The notes beneath the pieces were generated by a model that worked only from the letters and a program-made list of their open reading frames with translations, did no database searches and was not told the DNA's origin. A stretch of DNA of 14,955 nt from CAZEIW01 sp964512305 (GTDB taxonomy: Bacteria > Pseudomonadota > Gammaproteobacteria > Burkholderiales > Burkholderiaceae_F): NCBI GenBank assembly GCA_964512305.1, contig CAZEIW010000066.1, forward strand, positions 1 through 14,955, in the 5' to 3' direction. Below, piece after piece: positions 6,978 to 14,818 of this stretch. How positions within the stretch are numbered: position 1 is the stretch's first letter; every line of letters starts with the position of its first letter. The translations under genes and the position numbers were made by a program.

Positions 6978-7991
6978 TTAGTCGCGCGACAGCGCGCTCG
7001 ACAGCAGGCGGGCGGTGATGTCGACGATGGGGATCACCCGCTCGTAGGCCATCCGCGTCGGCCCGATCACGCCGAGCGTTCCGACCACCCTGCCGTCGAC
7101 CTCGTACGGGGCGACCACCATGCTCATCTCGTCGAGCGGCACCATGCTCGACTCGCCGCCGATGTAGATCTGCACCCCTTGCGACCGGCTCGAGGTGTCG
7201 AGCAGGCTGATGAGCCGCGTCTTGTGCTCGAAGAGGTCGAACAGCGCGCGCAGCTTGTCCATGTCGGTCGCCAGATCGTTGACGCCGAGCAGATTGCGCT
7301 CTCCGGAGATCACGACCGGGTCCATTTCCTCGGCCGCCTCGGCGCCGGCCTCGACCGCCGCTTCCATCAGCGCCGTGATCTCCTCGCGCAACTCTCGCAG
7401 CTCGCCCTGCAGGCGCGCTCGAACCTGATTGAAGCTCTGCCCCGCGAAGTTGGTGTTGAGCGCATTGGCCGCCTCGATCAGCTCCGATTGGGTATACGGC
7501 CGTTCGGTGATCAGGATCCGGTTGTGGACGTCGCCGTCCGGCCCGACCACGATCATCAGCACGCGCCGGTCCGACAGGCGCAGGAACTCGACCTGCCTGA
7601 AGGTCGACGTGCGGCGGGGCGTCAGCACGACGCCGGCGAAATGCGACAGGTTGGACAGCAGCTGCGCGGCGGCCTCGATCGCCCGCTGCGGCTCCGCGAT
7701 CTGCAGCTGGCCCTTGATGATCTCGGTCTCGTTGGCCTCGAGCGGCTGGACCGTCAGCAGGGTGTCGACGAACAGCCGGTAGCCGCGCGGCGTCGGCACG
7801 CGCCCGGCCGAGGTGTGCGGGCTGACCAGGAAGCCCAGTTCCTCGAGGTCGGCCATCACGTTGCGGATCGTGGCGGGCGACAGCTCGAGCCCGGAGATCT
7901 TCGACAACGAGCGCGATCCGACCGGCTGACCTTCGGCGATGTACCGCTCGATCAGGGTCTTCAACAGCAGCCGCGCGCGCTTATCCAGCAT
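6978..7991 (-). CDS. hrcA: Heat-inducible transcription repressor HrcA
   Basis: HrcA represses heat-shock genes, classically groESL, by binding the CIRCE inverted repeat, and depends on GroEL for activity. The 337-residue product has the N-terminal winged helix: LLKTLIERYIAEGQPVGSRS, then SPATIRNVMADLEELGFL and SAGRVPTPRGYRLFVD, within residues 1-77. A GAF-like and dimerisation core follows (about 85-335, including the conserved C-terminal VLGVIGPTRMAYERVIPIVD-type block near 310-328). Length is normal. The ATG at 7991 has AGGA about 10 bp upstream. A good sigma-70-type promoter lies at 8139-8167. The gene is divergent from nadK. No CIRCE was seen in front of grpE or hrcA, so its target is probably elsewhere. 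Confidence 0.97.
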   Translation of the reverse strand: MLDKRARLLLKTLIERYIAEGQPVGSRSLSKISGLELSPATIRNVMADLEELGFLVSPHTSAGRVPTPRGYRLFVDTLLTVQPLEANETEIIKGQLQIAEPQRAIEAAAQLLSNLSHFAGVVLTPRRTSTFRQVEFLRLSDRRVLMIVVGPDGDVHNRILITERPYTQSELIEAANALNTNFAGQSFNQVRARLQGELRELREEITALMEAAVEAGAEAAEEMDPVVISGERNLLGVNDLATDMDKLRALFDLFEHKTRLISLLDTSSRSQGVQIYIGGESSMVPLDEMSMVVAPYEVDGRVVGTLGVIGPTRMAYERVIPIVDITARLLSSALSRD

Positions 7992-8138
7992 CCACGTGAT
8001 CCTGCATCGACAATCCGCCGCGGGGCCGCCCCTGTCCGTGGCGGCTGACCCCGTCTTTGCGGCAGCGGGAGCCGGGCGCCGCTCGATCCGTTGCGGCAGG
8101 CGGCCAACCGGGAGGCCGCGGACGGCCCCGTGCCGGTC

Positions 8139-8167
8139 ATTCTACGAACCGCGCGACCGCTTGTCAG
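8139..8167 (-). promoter_or_regulatory. Housekeeping-type promoter of hrcA
   Basis: On the minus strand CTGACA (8162-8167) and TAGAAT (8139-8144) are separated by exactly 17 bp, each one mismatch from the TTGACA/TATAAT consensus. Transcription would begin near 8132, giving a leader of about 140 nt before the hrcA ATG at 7991. Function is inferred from sequence and position. Confidence 0.65.
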
Positions 8168-8194
8168 CGTCGCAGTCGTGCGATCTTTTTCTTG

Positions 8195-8200
8195 CATAAT
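8195..8200 (+). promoter_or_regulatory. Possible -10 box of nadK-recN
   Basis: CATAAT at 8195-8200 matches TATAAT in five of six positions. At 17-bp spacing the -35 position (8172-8177, GCAGTC) is poor. If used, transcription would start around 8207, almost on the nadK ATG (8209). This suggests a nearly leaderless message, consistent with the lack of a Shine-Dalgarno sequence. Confidence 0.4.
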
Positions 8201-8208
8201 CGCCCGCT

Positions 8209-9114
8209 ATGGCGCAGTCCTTCCGCAATGCGGCGATCTTTGCCAAACCCAGGACCGAAGGCAACCGGCCGGCGTTGCACCAGGCGCTGAACGAGCTGCT
8301 GAGCATCGTCGAAAGGGCCGGCGTGAACCCGCTGCTGGACGCGGCCTCGCGAGACGCGGCCGGCATGGCGCCGATGCCGGGGTTCTCGCTCACCGAGATC
8401 GGCGCGCGCGCCGACGTCGCGATCGTTCTCGGCGGCGACGGCACGATGCTCGGCATCGCGCGCGAGATGTCGGCCTACCAGGTGCCGATGATCGGGATCA
8501 ACTTCGGCCGCCTCGGCTTCATCACCGACATCGCGTTCGACCAGATGCCCGAGGTGCTCGCCGACATGCTGGCGGGGCGCTACGAGACCGACCGCCGGCC
8601 GCTGCTGCAGGCCGAGATCCTGCGCGCCGGCGCCGTGACCTCGCGCGCGCACGCGCTCAACGACGTCGTAGTGTCGCACGGCGTGGCCGGCGGCATGGTC
8701 GAGTTCACCGTACGGGTCGACGGCGTCACGATGTGCAACCAGCGCGCCGACGGCGTGATCCTGGCGACTCCGACCGGCTCGACCGCCTATGCGCTGTCGG
8801 CCAGCGGACCCATCCTCCACCCGTCGCTGCGGGGCCTGGTGCTGGTGCCGGTCGCGCCGCACACGCTGTCGAACCGCCCGATCGCGCTGCCCGACGGCGT
8901 CGTGGTCGAGATCGAGCTCACCGACGTGCGCGACGCCAGCGCGCACTTCGACATGCAGGCGTTCTCGCAGCTCGCCTCGGGCGACGTGGTGCGCGCGCGC
9001 CTGAGCGACCGCGTCGCCACGCTGCTGCACCCCCCCGGCTACAACTATTTCGCCACGCTGCGCCACAAGCTGCAGTGGAACGTGATGTCGAGCGAAGAGC
9101 ACGGCCGCGCCTAG
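8209..9114 (+). CDS. nadK: NAD kinase
   Basis: Phosphorylates NAD+ to NADP+ in the cytosol and is the only known route to NADP. The 301-residue product shows the GGDGT catalytic motif (75-79, in ADVAIVLGGDGTMLGIARE). It also shows IGINFGRLGFITD (95-107), the NAD-contact motif ALNDVVV (149-155) and TPTGSTAYALSASGP (187-201). Length is typical. The ATG at 8209 has no ribosome binding site, but no better in-frame start exists and the N-terminus (FRNAAIFAKP) aligns with the family start. It is divergent from hrcA across 217 bp and followed by recN after 10 bp, so the two are co-transcribed. The hrcA-nadK-recN cluster is typical for Burkholderiales. Confidence 0.97.
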   Translation: MAQSFRNAAIFAKPRTEGNRPALHQALNELLSIVERAGVNPLLDAASRDAAGMAPMPGFSLTEIGARADVAIVLGGDGTMLGIAREMSAYQVPMIGINFGRLGFITDIAFDQMPEVLADMLAGRYETDRRPLLQAEILRAGAVTSRAHALNDVVVSHGVAGGMVEFTVRVDGVTMCNQRADGVILATPTGSTAYALSASGPILHPSLRGLVLVPVAPHTLSNRPIALPDGVVVEIELTDVRDASAHFDMQAFSQLASGDVVRARLSDRVATLLHPPGYNYFATLRHKLQWNVMSSEEHGRA

Positions 9115-9124
9115 TTCGACCTCG

Positions 9125-10774
9125 ATGCTGCTCGCGCTATCGATCCGCGACTTCGTGATCGTCGACCGGCTCGACCTCGAGTTCGGGCCGGGGTTCACGG
9201 TGCTCACCGGCGAAACCGGCGCGGGCAAGTCCATCCTGATCGATGCGGTGCTGCTCGCGCTCGGCGAGCGCGGCGATGCCGACGTCGTGCGCGAAGGCGC
9301 CGCGCGCGCCGAGGTCGCGGCCGAGTTCCGCGCCTCGCCGGCGGTCGCGGCCTGGCTCGCCGGCGCCGGGCTCGGGACCGAAGGCGCCGAAAGCGTGCTG
9401 CTGCGTCGCACGATCGATGCCGGCGGCCGCAGCCGGGCGTTCATCGACGGCAGCGCGGCGACGCTGGCGCAATTGAAGGAGCTGGGCGACTTGCTGCTCG
9501 ACGTCCACGGCCAGCACGCGCACCAGTCGCTGCTGCGCCCGGCCGCGCAGCAGCAGCTGCTCGACGAGCACGGCGGTCTGGCGGGGGCGGCGCGCGAGGT
9601 CGCGCAGGCGTTCCAGCAGCTGCGCCGCGCCACCCAAAAGCGCATCGAGGCCGAGTCCACCAACGCGACCGCACAGGCCGAGCGCGAGCACCTGGCGGGC
9701 GTCGTCGACGAGCTGACCGCGCTCGCACCCGAGCCGGGAGAGTGGGAACGCGTCGCGACCGAGCAGAAACGCCTGGCGCATGGCGCGAGCCTCCTGGAAG
9801 GCGCGCGCGCCGCGCTCGATGCGGTGCTCGACGGCGAGGACGCCGTCTCGTCGCGGATCGACACGGTTTACGCCCGGCTCAACACGCTCGCCGGCTACGA
9901 CGAGCGCCTGAGGCCGGTGCTCGACGCCCTCGACAACGGGCGCATCCAGATCGCAGAGGCGGGCCGCGAGCTCAACCACTACCTGTCGCACAGCGAGCTC
10001 GACGAAGGGCGGCTGGCGCAGGTGGAGGCCCGGCTCGGCGCGCTGCACGCGGCGGCACGCAAGTTCCGCAGCGCCCCCGACGGCCTGTGCGCGCTGCTCG
10101 ATTCGGCGCGGACGCGCCTGGCCGCGCTGGCGGCCGCCGCCGATCTGGACGGGCTGCGCGCGGAGGAAACGCTCGCCCGCGAGCGCTTCACGGCGCTCGC
10201 GCAGGCGCTGTCCGCCGCGCGCACGGCGGCGGCGGCGAACATGGGGCGCGAAGTCACGCGCGCGATGCAGGACCTGTCGATGTCCGGCGGCCGCTTCGAG
10301 GCCGTGCTGACGCCCGCCGAAGCCTCGAGCTTCGGCCTCGAGCGGGTCGAATTCCTGGTTGCCGCCCACGGCGGCAGCACGCCACGCGCGCTCGCGAAGG
10401 TCGCCTCGGGGGGCGAGCTGTCGCGCATCAGCCTTGCCGTCTCGGTGATCGCCGCTACGGCCACCGCCGTGCCGACGCTGATCTTCGACGAGGTCGATGC
10501 GGGGATCGGCGGCGCGGTGGCCGAGACCGTCGGGCGCCTGCTCAAGCAGCTCGGGCAGCTGCGCCAGGTCCTGTGCGTGACCCACCTGCCGCAGGTCGCG
10601 GCGCGCGCCGACCAGCACCAGGTGGTGACCAAAGCGGCCGACGGCGACGGGCGGCCGGTGTCACGGATCGGTGTGCTCGACCGCCGCTCGCGCGTGGAGG
10701 AACTGGCGCGGATGCTCGGCGGCGTCGAGATCACCGACACGACCCGCCAGCACGCCAGGGAGATGCTGACTTGA
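9125..10774 (+). CDS. recN: DNA repair protein RecN
   Basis: SMC-like ATPase involved in recombinational repair of double-strand breaks. In 549 residues it has Walker A GETGAGKS (29-36), a central coiled-coil region (about 150-370, rich in Ala, Glu, Gln and Arg), the ABC signature ASGGELSR (427-434) and Walker B TLIFDEVDAGIGG (451-463). A conserved His switch region LCVTHLPQVAARADQH and the RecN-typical C-terminus ELARMLGG...ITDTTRQHAREML follow. Length matches the family. The ATG at 9125 lies 10 bp after the nadK stop and has no clear ribosome site, so it may rely on coupling with nadK. No LexA-like box was recognised in front of it, so SOS control would have to act at the nadK promoter, if at all. 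Confidence 0.97.
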   Translation: MLLALSIRDFVIVDRLDLEFGPGFTVLTGETGAGKSILIDAVLLALGERGDADVVREGAARAEVAAEFRASPAVAAWLAGAGLGTEGAESVLLRRTIDAGGRSRAFIDGSAATLAQLKELGDLLLDVHGQHAHQSLLRPAAQQQLLDEHGGLAGAAREVAQAFQQLRRATQKRIEAESTNATAQAEREHLAGVVDELTALAPEPGEWERVATEQKRLAHGASLLEGARAALDAVLDGEDAVSSRIDTVYARLNTLAGYDERLRPVLDALDNGRIQIAEAGRELNHYLSHSELDEGRLAQVEARLGALHAAARKFRSAPDGLCALLDSARTRLAALAAAADLDGLRAEETLARERFTALAQALSAARTAAAANMGREVTRAMQDLSMSGGRFEAVLTPAEASSFGLERVEFLVAAHGGSTPRALAKVASGGELSRISLAVSVIAATATAVPTLIFDEVDAGIGGAVAETVGRLLKQLGQLRQVLCVTHLPQVAARADQHQVVTKAADGDGRPVSRIGVLDRRSRVEELARMLGGVEITDTTRQHAREMLT

Positions 10775-10779
10775 TTCTT

Positions 10780-10806
10780 CGGGGAATGCGCGCCGCGCAT
10801 ACCCCG
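10780..10806 (+). terminator. Stem-loop directly after recN
   Basis: Arms 10780-10792 and 10794-10806 pair over 13 positions with a single A-A mismatch. The realistic form is a stem of about ten pairs around a five-base loop. It begins six bases after the recN stop. There is no following T-run, so termination is inferred from position and stability only. Confidence 0.45.
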
Positions 10807-10815
10807 CGCTAATGC

Positions 10816-10856
10816 CTCCCCTCTCCCGCTCGCGGGAGAGGGGCCGGGGGTGAGGG
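10816..10856 (+). repeat. REP-like palindromic repeat, copy 1
   Basis: CCCCTCTCCCGC (10818-10829) pairs perfectly with GCGGGAGAGGGG (10832-10843) and is followed by CCGGGGGTGAGGG. The 41-bp unit recurs at 14819-14859 with one mismatch, in the loop. It sits between the convergent recN and fur genes and could act as a bidirectional transcription stop or mRNA stabiliser. Such GC-rich intergenic palindromes are widespread in proteobacteria. Confidence 0.8.
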
Positions 10857-10877
10857 AATGGGCTTAAACCGCCCCCC

Positions 10878-11321
10878 TCACTCCTTCGGCCGATTCGGGC
10901 AATTTTCCTTCCGGCAGACCCCGTACAGCGCCAGCGCGTGCTCCTGAAGCTCGAACCCACGCTCCTCGGCGACCCGCTGCTGCCGCTTTTCGATCTCGCC
11001 ATCGACGAATTCCTCGACCCGCCCGCAGGTCAGGCAGACGAGGTGGTCGTGGTGGGCGCCTTCGTTGAGCTCGAACACCGCCCGGCCCGCCTCGAAGTGC
11101 CGCCGCGACAGCAGGCCGGCATGCTCGAACTGGGTCAGCACGCGATAGACGGTCGCCAGCCCGACGTCGACCTGTTCGGCGGTCAGGATCCGGTACACAT
11201 CTTCCGCGCTCATGTGGCGGATGCCTTGCTCCAGCGAGCGGCGCTGGAATATCTCTAGGATCTTCAGGCGCGGGGCCGTGGCCTTGAGTCCGCTGACTTT
11301 CAGATCGGCTGAATTCGGCAT
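10878..11321 (-). CDS. fur: Ferric uptake regulator Fur
   Basis: Iron-responsive dimeric repressor that binds Fur boxes when loaded with Fe2+. The 147-residue product has the N-terminal winged helix (about 1-83, including TAPRLKILEIF and the recognition region VGLATVYRVLTQFEHAGLL). The metal-binding dimerisation domain follows: HHDH (90-93), CLTC (96-99) and a second cysteine pair C136/C141. Both CxxC-type sites of structural-zinc Fur proteins are therefore intact. The start at 11321 gives MPNSADLKVSGLKATAPR, matching the usual betaproteobacterial N-terminus. GAGGT lies about 10 bp upstream. A longer open frame extends 116 codons upstream but covers the bamE start and is not coding. The gene is divergent from bamE, the common arrangement in this group. 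No convincing Fur box was seen in the 100-bp gap. Confidence 0.97.
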   Translation of the reverse strand: MPNSADLKVSGLKATAPRLKILEIFQRRSLEQGIRHMSAEDVYRILTAEQVDVGLATVYRVLTQFEHAGLLSRRHFEAGRAVFELNEGAHHDHLVCLTCGRVEEFVDGEIEKRQQRVAEERGFELQEHALALYGVCRKENCPNRPKE

Positions 11322-11421
11322 ATGTGGCGCACCTCGGGTCGCAACAGATATGGGAAGCATCATCCTGGGTATCATATCGTCGATGGGCGGCGTCCGAGCC
11401 GGTCCGAATTTGTCCTGGGTC

Positions 11422-11904
11422 ATGTTTAACAAGCATTTTCCTTCCGCGACGGGCCTTGCGGCCCTCATTTTGGTCACGGCGGTGCCGTTGTGCGCCTCGC
11501 TGTCCGCCTGTTCGACGCTGACGGACTGGACCCCATGGTTCCTGACGCCGTACCGGCCGGATGTCCAGCAGGGCAACATCATCACCAAGGATATGGTCGA
11601 CCAGCTGCGCCCCGGGATGACGCGCGACCAGGTCCGTTTCATGCTGGGCACGCCGCTACTGACCGACATGTTCCACCAGGACCGCTGGGACTACACCTAC
11701 TACCTGAAGCGGCGCGGGGGCGAAACGCAGATCCGCAAGCTGGTGATCTACTTCGGCGACAACCGGCTGACGCGCTTCGAGAGCGACGAGATGCCGCCGG
11801 AGTCGCTCGCCGACAACCTGATCCTGGGCCGCAAGCCCAAGCAGGCGCCGAAGCCGCCGCCGAAGGAAGAGCAACCGCAGATCACGCTGCCGGCCTCGAA
11901 GTAG
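11422..11904 (+). CDS. bamE: Outer-membrane protein assembly factor BamE (SmpA/OmlA)
   Basis: Small lipoprotein of the BAM complex, which inserts beta-barrel proteins into the outer membrane. The 160-residue product has a hydrophobic signal sequence and lipobox LSAC ending at C30. Ser at +2 is compatible with outer-membrane sorting. The SmpA/OmlA domain follows (about 45-125): QQGNIITKDMVDQLRPGMTR, QVRFMLGTPLLTDMF, RWDYTYYLKRRGG and LVIYFGDNRLTRFE. The Pro/Lys-rich tail (130-160) is low complexity. The ATG at 11422 was chosen because it gives a proper signal peptide. Upstream in-frame ATGs would bury it. The ribosome site is weak. The gene is divergent from fur, with dapB 47 bp downstream. 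TATCAT at 11370-11375 could be a -10 box, but no -35 partner is clear. Confidence 0.95.
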   Translation: MFNKHFPSATGLAALILVTAVPLCASLSACSTLTDWTPWFLTPYRPDVQQGNIITKDMVDQLRPGMTRDQVRFMLGTPLLTDMFHQDRWDYTYYLKRRGGETQIRKLVIYFGDNRLTRFESDEMPPESLADNLILGRKPKQAPKPPPKEEQPQITLPASK

Positions 11905-11951
11905 CGTCCGCGCGTCAATCCCTCGCCGCGTCAAACCTTGATACGTCGGCC

Positions 11952-12740
11952 ATGAAACTCGCGATCGCCGGCAGCACCGGCAAAATGGGGCGCATGCTGA
12001 TCGAGGCGGCGCTCGCGGCCGGCGACATGACCATCGCGGCCGCGCTCGACCGGGCCGGCAGTCCCGATCTCGGGCGCGATTGCGCGCACTTCCTCGGCCG
12101 CTCGATCGGCGTCCCGGTCACCGACGATCTCGCCGCGATCCGCGGGGCCGACGTGCTGATCGACTTCACGCGCCCCGAGGCAACGCTGGCGCACCTGAAA
12201 GCCTGCGCCGACGGGGGCGTCAGGATGGTGATCGGCACGACCGGGCTCGACGAAGCCGGCAAGGCCGCGATCTCGGCCGCGGCTCGGCGCATCGCGATCG
12301 TGTTCGCGCCGAGCATGAGCATCGGCGTCAACGCCACCTTCCGGCTGGTCGAGTTCGCGGCGCGCCTGCTGGCGGGCTACGACGTCGAGATCGTCGAGGC
12401 GCATCACCGCCACAAGGTCGACGCTCCTTCGGGCACCGCCCTCAAGTTCGGCGAGCTGATCGCGCAGGCGAACGGGCGCCGGCTCGACGAGGTCGCGGTC
12501 TACGCGCGCGAGGGCCACACGGGCGAGCGGCGCGACGGCGCCATCGGATTCTCCTCGATCCGCGGCGGCGACCTCGTCGGCGACCATACGGTGATGTTCA
12601 TCGGCAGCGGCGAGCGCATCGAGATCACGCACCGGTCGAGCAGCCGCATGAGCTACGCGCTCGGCGGACTGCGCGCGGCGCGCTTCGTGGCGGCACGGCC
12701 CGCCGGCCTGTTCGACATGCGCGACGTGCTGGCGGCCTGA
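11952..12740 (+). CDS. dapB: 4-hydroxy-tetrahydrodipicolinate reductase
   Basis: NAD(P)H-dependent reductase of the diaminopimelate/lysine pathway, supplying peptidoglycan precursor. The 262-residue product starts MKLAIAGSTGKMGRML with the Rossmann glycine motif (G7, G10, G13). It has VLIDFTRPEATLAHL (68-82), VIGTTGLDEAGK (93-104) and FAPSMSIGVN (118-127). The family signature EAHHRHKVDAPSGTA (149-163) contains catalytic H151 and K155. SSIRGGDLVGDHTVMFIG and ITHRSSSRMSYALGGLRAA complete the C-terminal domain. Length is normal. It lies between bamE (47 bp) and exbB (4 bp) in an apparent operon. Confidence 0.97.
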   Translation: MKLAIAGSTGKMGRMLIEAALAAGDMTIAAALDRAGSPDLGRDCAHFLGRSIGVPVTDDLAAIRGADVLIDFTRPEATLAHLKACADGGVRMVIGTTGLDEAGKAAISAAARRIAIVFAPSMSIGVNATFRLVEFAARLLAGYDVEIVEAHHRHKVDAPSGTALKFGELIAQANGRRLDEVAVYAREGHTGERRDGAIGFSSIRGGDLVGDHTVMFIGSGERIEITHRSSSRMSYALGGLRAARFVAARPAGLFDMRDVLAA

Positions 12741-12744
12741 GCCG

Positions 12745-13425
12745 ATGCCCGAGGGCCTGGGATTCGCGCACTTCTGGGCCCAGGCCGACGGCGTGATCCG
12801 CGGCGCGGCCTACGTGCTGCTCGTGATGTCGGTCTTCAGCTGGTTCCTGATCCTTTCCAAGGGCTCCGCGTGGGTGCGCGTGCGGCGCGCCGCGCGCCTG
12901 CTCGACCAGTTCTGGAGCGCGCGCTCGGTCGACGAGGCGATCGCGGCCCTGAAGCCGGTCGACGGCGAGAACATCTTCGTGCCCCTCGCCGCCGCGGCTT
13001 CGGGCGCCGCCAACTGGGAGGTGCCCGGCAGCAGCCTCGCGGCGCAGGTCGACCGGTCGGAACTGATCACGCGCGTGCTGCGCCAGCGCATCAACGAAGC
13101 CGCGGCCCGGCTCGAATCCGGCCTGACCTTCCTCGCCTCCGTGGGTGCCACCGCGCCGTTCGTGGGCCTGCTCGGCACGGTGTGGGGCATCTACCACGCG
13201 CTGCTGAGCATCGCCGCCGCCGGCACGCTGTCGATCGACAAGGTCGCGGGCCCTGTCGGCGAGGCCCTGATCATGACCGCCTTCGGCCTCGCGGTCGCCA
13301 TCCCGGCCGTGCTCGCCTACAACGGCTTCGCGCGCGTCAACCGCCTCGTGCTGGCGGAGTTGGACGGCTTCGCACACGACCTGCACGCCTACCTGACGGT
13401 CGGCTCGCGGCCGGCCGGCGGCTGA
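12745..13425 (+). CDS. exbB: ExbB-like proton channel subunit (MotA/TolQ/ExbB family)
   Basis: Inner-membrane pentameric channel that, with ExbD, converts proton motive force into work by TonB. In 226 residues there are three membrane segments: about 20-37, 127-150 and 171-193. TM2 carries ASVGATAPFVGLLGTVWGIY and TM3 carries GEALIMTAFGLAVAIPAVLAYN, both hallmarks of ExbB/TolQ. TM1 and TM2 are joined by a cytoplasmic region of about 90 residues. The ATG is only four bases after the dapB stop. The following ExbD favours ExbB over TolQ, as no tolA/tolB/pal genes are visible. It is likely part of the bamE-dapB-exbB-exbD transcript. Confidence 0.92.
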   Translation: MPEGLGFAHFWAQADGVIRGAAYVLLVMSVFSWFLILSKGSAWVRVRRAARLLDQFWSARSVDEAIAALKPVDGENIFVPLAAAASGAANWEVPGSSLAAQVDRSELITRVLRQRINEAAARLESGLTFLASVGATAPFVGLLGTVWGIYHALLSIAAAGTLSIDKVAGPVGEALIMTAFGLAVAIPAVLAYNGFARVNRLVLAELDGFAHDLHAYLTVGSRPAGG

Positions 13426-13453
13426 AGCGGGCCGCGGGGCCAGGGCCGATGCG

Positions 13454-13894
13454 ATGACCTTCGGAGGCTTCGAGCGGGGTGTTTCGCCGTCGCAACCGAT
13501 GGCCGAGATCAACGTGACGCCGCTGGTCGACGTGATGCTGGTGCTGCTGGTCGTCTTCATCATCACCGCGCCGCTGCTCACCTTCGCGATCAAGCTCGAA
13601 CTGCCCAAGGAGCGCTCGCCGGCGGTCGCGATCGGAACGCCCGCGGTCGAGCTGTCGATCGATGCCGGCGGCCGGATGACCTGGGACCGCGACGCCGTCG
13701 ACGCGCAGCAGCTGCAGGATCGCCTCGCCCAGGCCGCGCGGCGCGTGCCCCAGCCGCAGCTGCATCTGCGCGCCGACCGCAACGCCCGCTACGAGGCAAT
13801 CGCGATGGTGATGGCCGCGGCGCAACGCGCCGGCCTCACGCGCATCGGGTTCGTCACCGAGCCGCTCGGACCGCCAGGTGCCGCATCGAAGTAG
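13454..13894 (+). CDS. exbD: ExbD-like biopolymer transport protein (ExbD/TolR family)
   Basis: Partner of ExbB in the TonB energising complex. The 146-residue product has a short cytoplasmic N-terminus and the typical motif AEINVTPLVDVMLVLLVVFI. It has one membrane segment (about 24-43) containing the essential protonatable aspartate D26, and a periplasmic domain (about 45-140). ELPKERSP follows the membrane segment as in ExbD. The ATG at 13454 has AGGG at 13442-13445. The gene starts 28 bp after exbB. No tonB follows; the next gene encodes a BtuF-like protein. Confidence 0.93.
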   Translation: MTFGGFERGVSPSQPMAEINVTPLVDVMLVLLVVFIITAPLLTFAIKLELPKERSPAVAIGTPAVELSIDAGGRMTWDRDAVDAQQLQDRLAQAARRVPQPQLHLRADRNARYEAIAMVMAAAQRAGLTRIGFVTEPLGPPGAASK

Positions 13895-13928
13895 GCGATC
13901 GCGCGGACGGGCGGCGGCAGCCTCGCGG

Positions 13929-14816
13929 ATGTTCGGGCGGATGCTAGGGTGGATGCTCGGGCCGGCGCTCGCGCTCGCCCTGGCGTCGCCGCCTTCGGGC
14001 GCGCAGGTGCCCTCGGTCGTCGACGACGCCGGCCACCGGGTCGCGTTCGAGCGGCCGGCGCGCCGCGTGATCAGCCTGTCGCCGGCGATCACCGAGCTGC
14101 TGTTCACGATCGGAGCCGGCGATCGCGTGGTGGGCGCGAGCGAGTACTCGGACTTCCCGCCCGCGGCACGTGCCCTGCCGCGGGTCGCACGGGCGCAAAG
14201 CGTCGACCTCGAACGGATCGCCGCGCTCGCACCGGACCTGATCGTCACCTGGGGCAGCGGCTACCCGGCCGCGACGCTCGATGCGTTGGCCGGGCTTGGC
14301 GTGCCGGTGTTCGTCAGCGAGCCGGGGTCGCTCGAATCGATCGCGACCACGCTCGAGCGCCTGGGCCGGCTTACGGCGGCGCCCGGGGCGTCCGCGGCGG
14401 CGGATGCGTTCCGGGCGCGGCTGCAGGCGCTGCGGGCGCGGTACTCGGCGCGCGCGCCCGTGCGGGTCTTCTACCAGGTCTGGCCGCAGCCGCTGATGAC
14501 GCTATCCGGCCGGCACGTGGTCAGCGAAGCGATCCGGGTCTGCGGCGGCCGCAACGTGTTCGAGGATCTGTCGCCCCTGGTGCCGACGATCGACGCCGAG
14601 GCGGTGCTGGCCGCCGACCCCGACGTGCTGATCGCCTCCGAGCCCGGCGGCGTCGACCGCGGCGCGCTCGCCGCGTGGAAGCGCTTCGGCTCGATGCGGG
14701 CGGTCGCGCGCGGCCATCTCGAAACGCTCGACGCCGACAAGCTCGATCGCGCCACGCCGCGCATGCTCGACGCGGTGGAAGCGATGTGCGAGCGGATCGA
14801 CGCCGCCCGCCGCTAA
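13929..14816 (+). CDS. Cobalamin-binding periplasmic protein, BtuF-like
   Basis: A 295-residue substrate-binding protein of the BtuF/FhuD class (helical-backbone type III fold), probably delivering cobalamin or another corrinoid to an ABC importer. The N-terminus is a signal peptide (hydrophobic 8-20, likely cleavage after SGA at 25). The mature part starts VPSVVDDAGHRVAFERPARR. RVISLSPAITELLFTIGAGD (46-65) and the BtuF-like SEYSDFPPAARALPRVARAQ (71-90) follow. VFYQVWPQPLMTLSGRHV, CGGRNVFEDLSPLVPTIDAE and DPDVLIASEPG lie in the second lobe. The ATG at 13929 gives a normal signal peptide; a GTG at 13878 overlapping exbD and ATGs at 13941/13953 are alternatives, none with a good ribosome site. 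It begins 34 bp after exbD, suggesting one operon for TonB-energised uptake. No btuC/btuD or cobalamin riboswitch is visible. A haem or siderophore ligand is possible. Confidence 0.88.
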   Translation: MFGRMLGWMLGPALALALASPPSGAQVPSVVDDAGHRVAFERPARRVISLSPAITELLFTIGAGDRVVGASEYSDFPPAARALPRVARAQSVDLERIAALAPDLIVTWGSGYPAATLDALAGLGVPVFVSEPGSLESIATTLERLGRLTAAPGASAAADAFRARLQALRARYSARAPVRVFYQVWPQPLMTLSGRHVVSEAIRVCGGRNVFEDLSPLVPTIDAEAVLAADPDVLIASEPGGVDRGALAAWKRFGSMRAVARGHLETLDADKLDRATPRMLDAVEAMCERIDAARR

Positions 14817-14818
14817 AA

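Noticed and set aside
4932..8048. Very long plus-strand open frame across the DUF5666 gene and antisense to hrcA
   Set aside because: Its translation is an Arg/Gly/Ala-rich composition typical of out-of-frame reading of GC-rich DNA. It overlaps two well-supported genes in other frames.
8164..10618. Long minus-strand open frames opposite nadK and recN
   Set aside because: Shadow frames caused by high GC at third codon positions; no domain or start signal supports them.
11341..11390. Fur box in the fur-bamE gap
   Set aside because: TATCATATC only faintly resembles the GATAATGATAATCATTATC consensus; too few matches to call.
11322..11669. N-terminal extension of fur
   Set aside because: The frame stays open for 116 more codons, but they cover the fur-bamE gap and the bamE 5' end, have no family similarity, and the internal ATG at 11321 has its own ribosome site.
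13895..13928. Cobalamin riboswitch before the btuF-like gene
   Set aside because: Only 34 bp separate it from exbD, far too short for the aptamer, and no B12-box-like sequence is visible.
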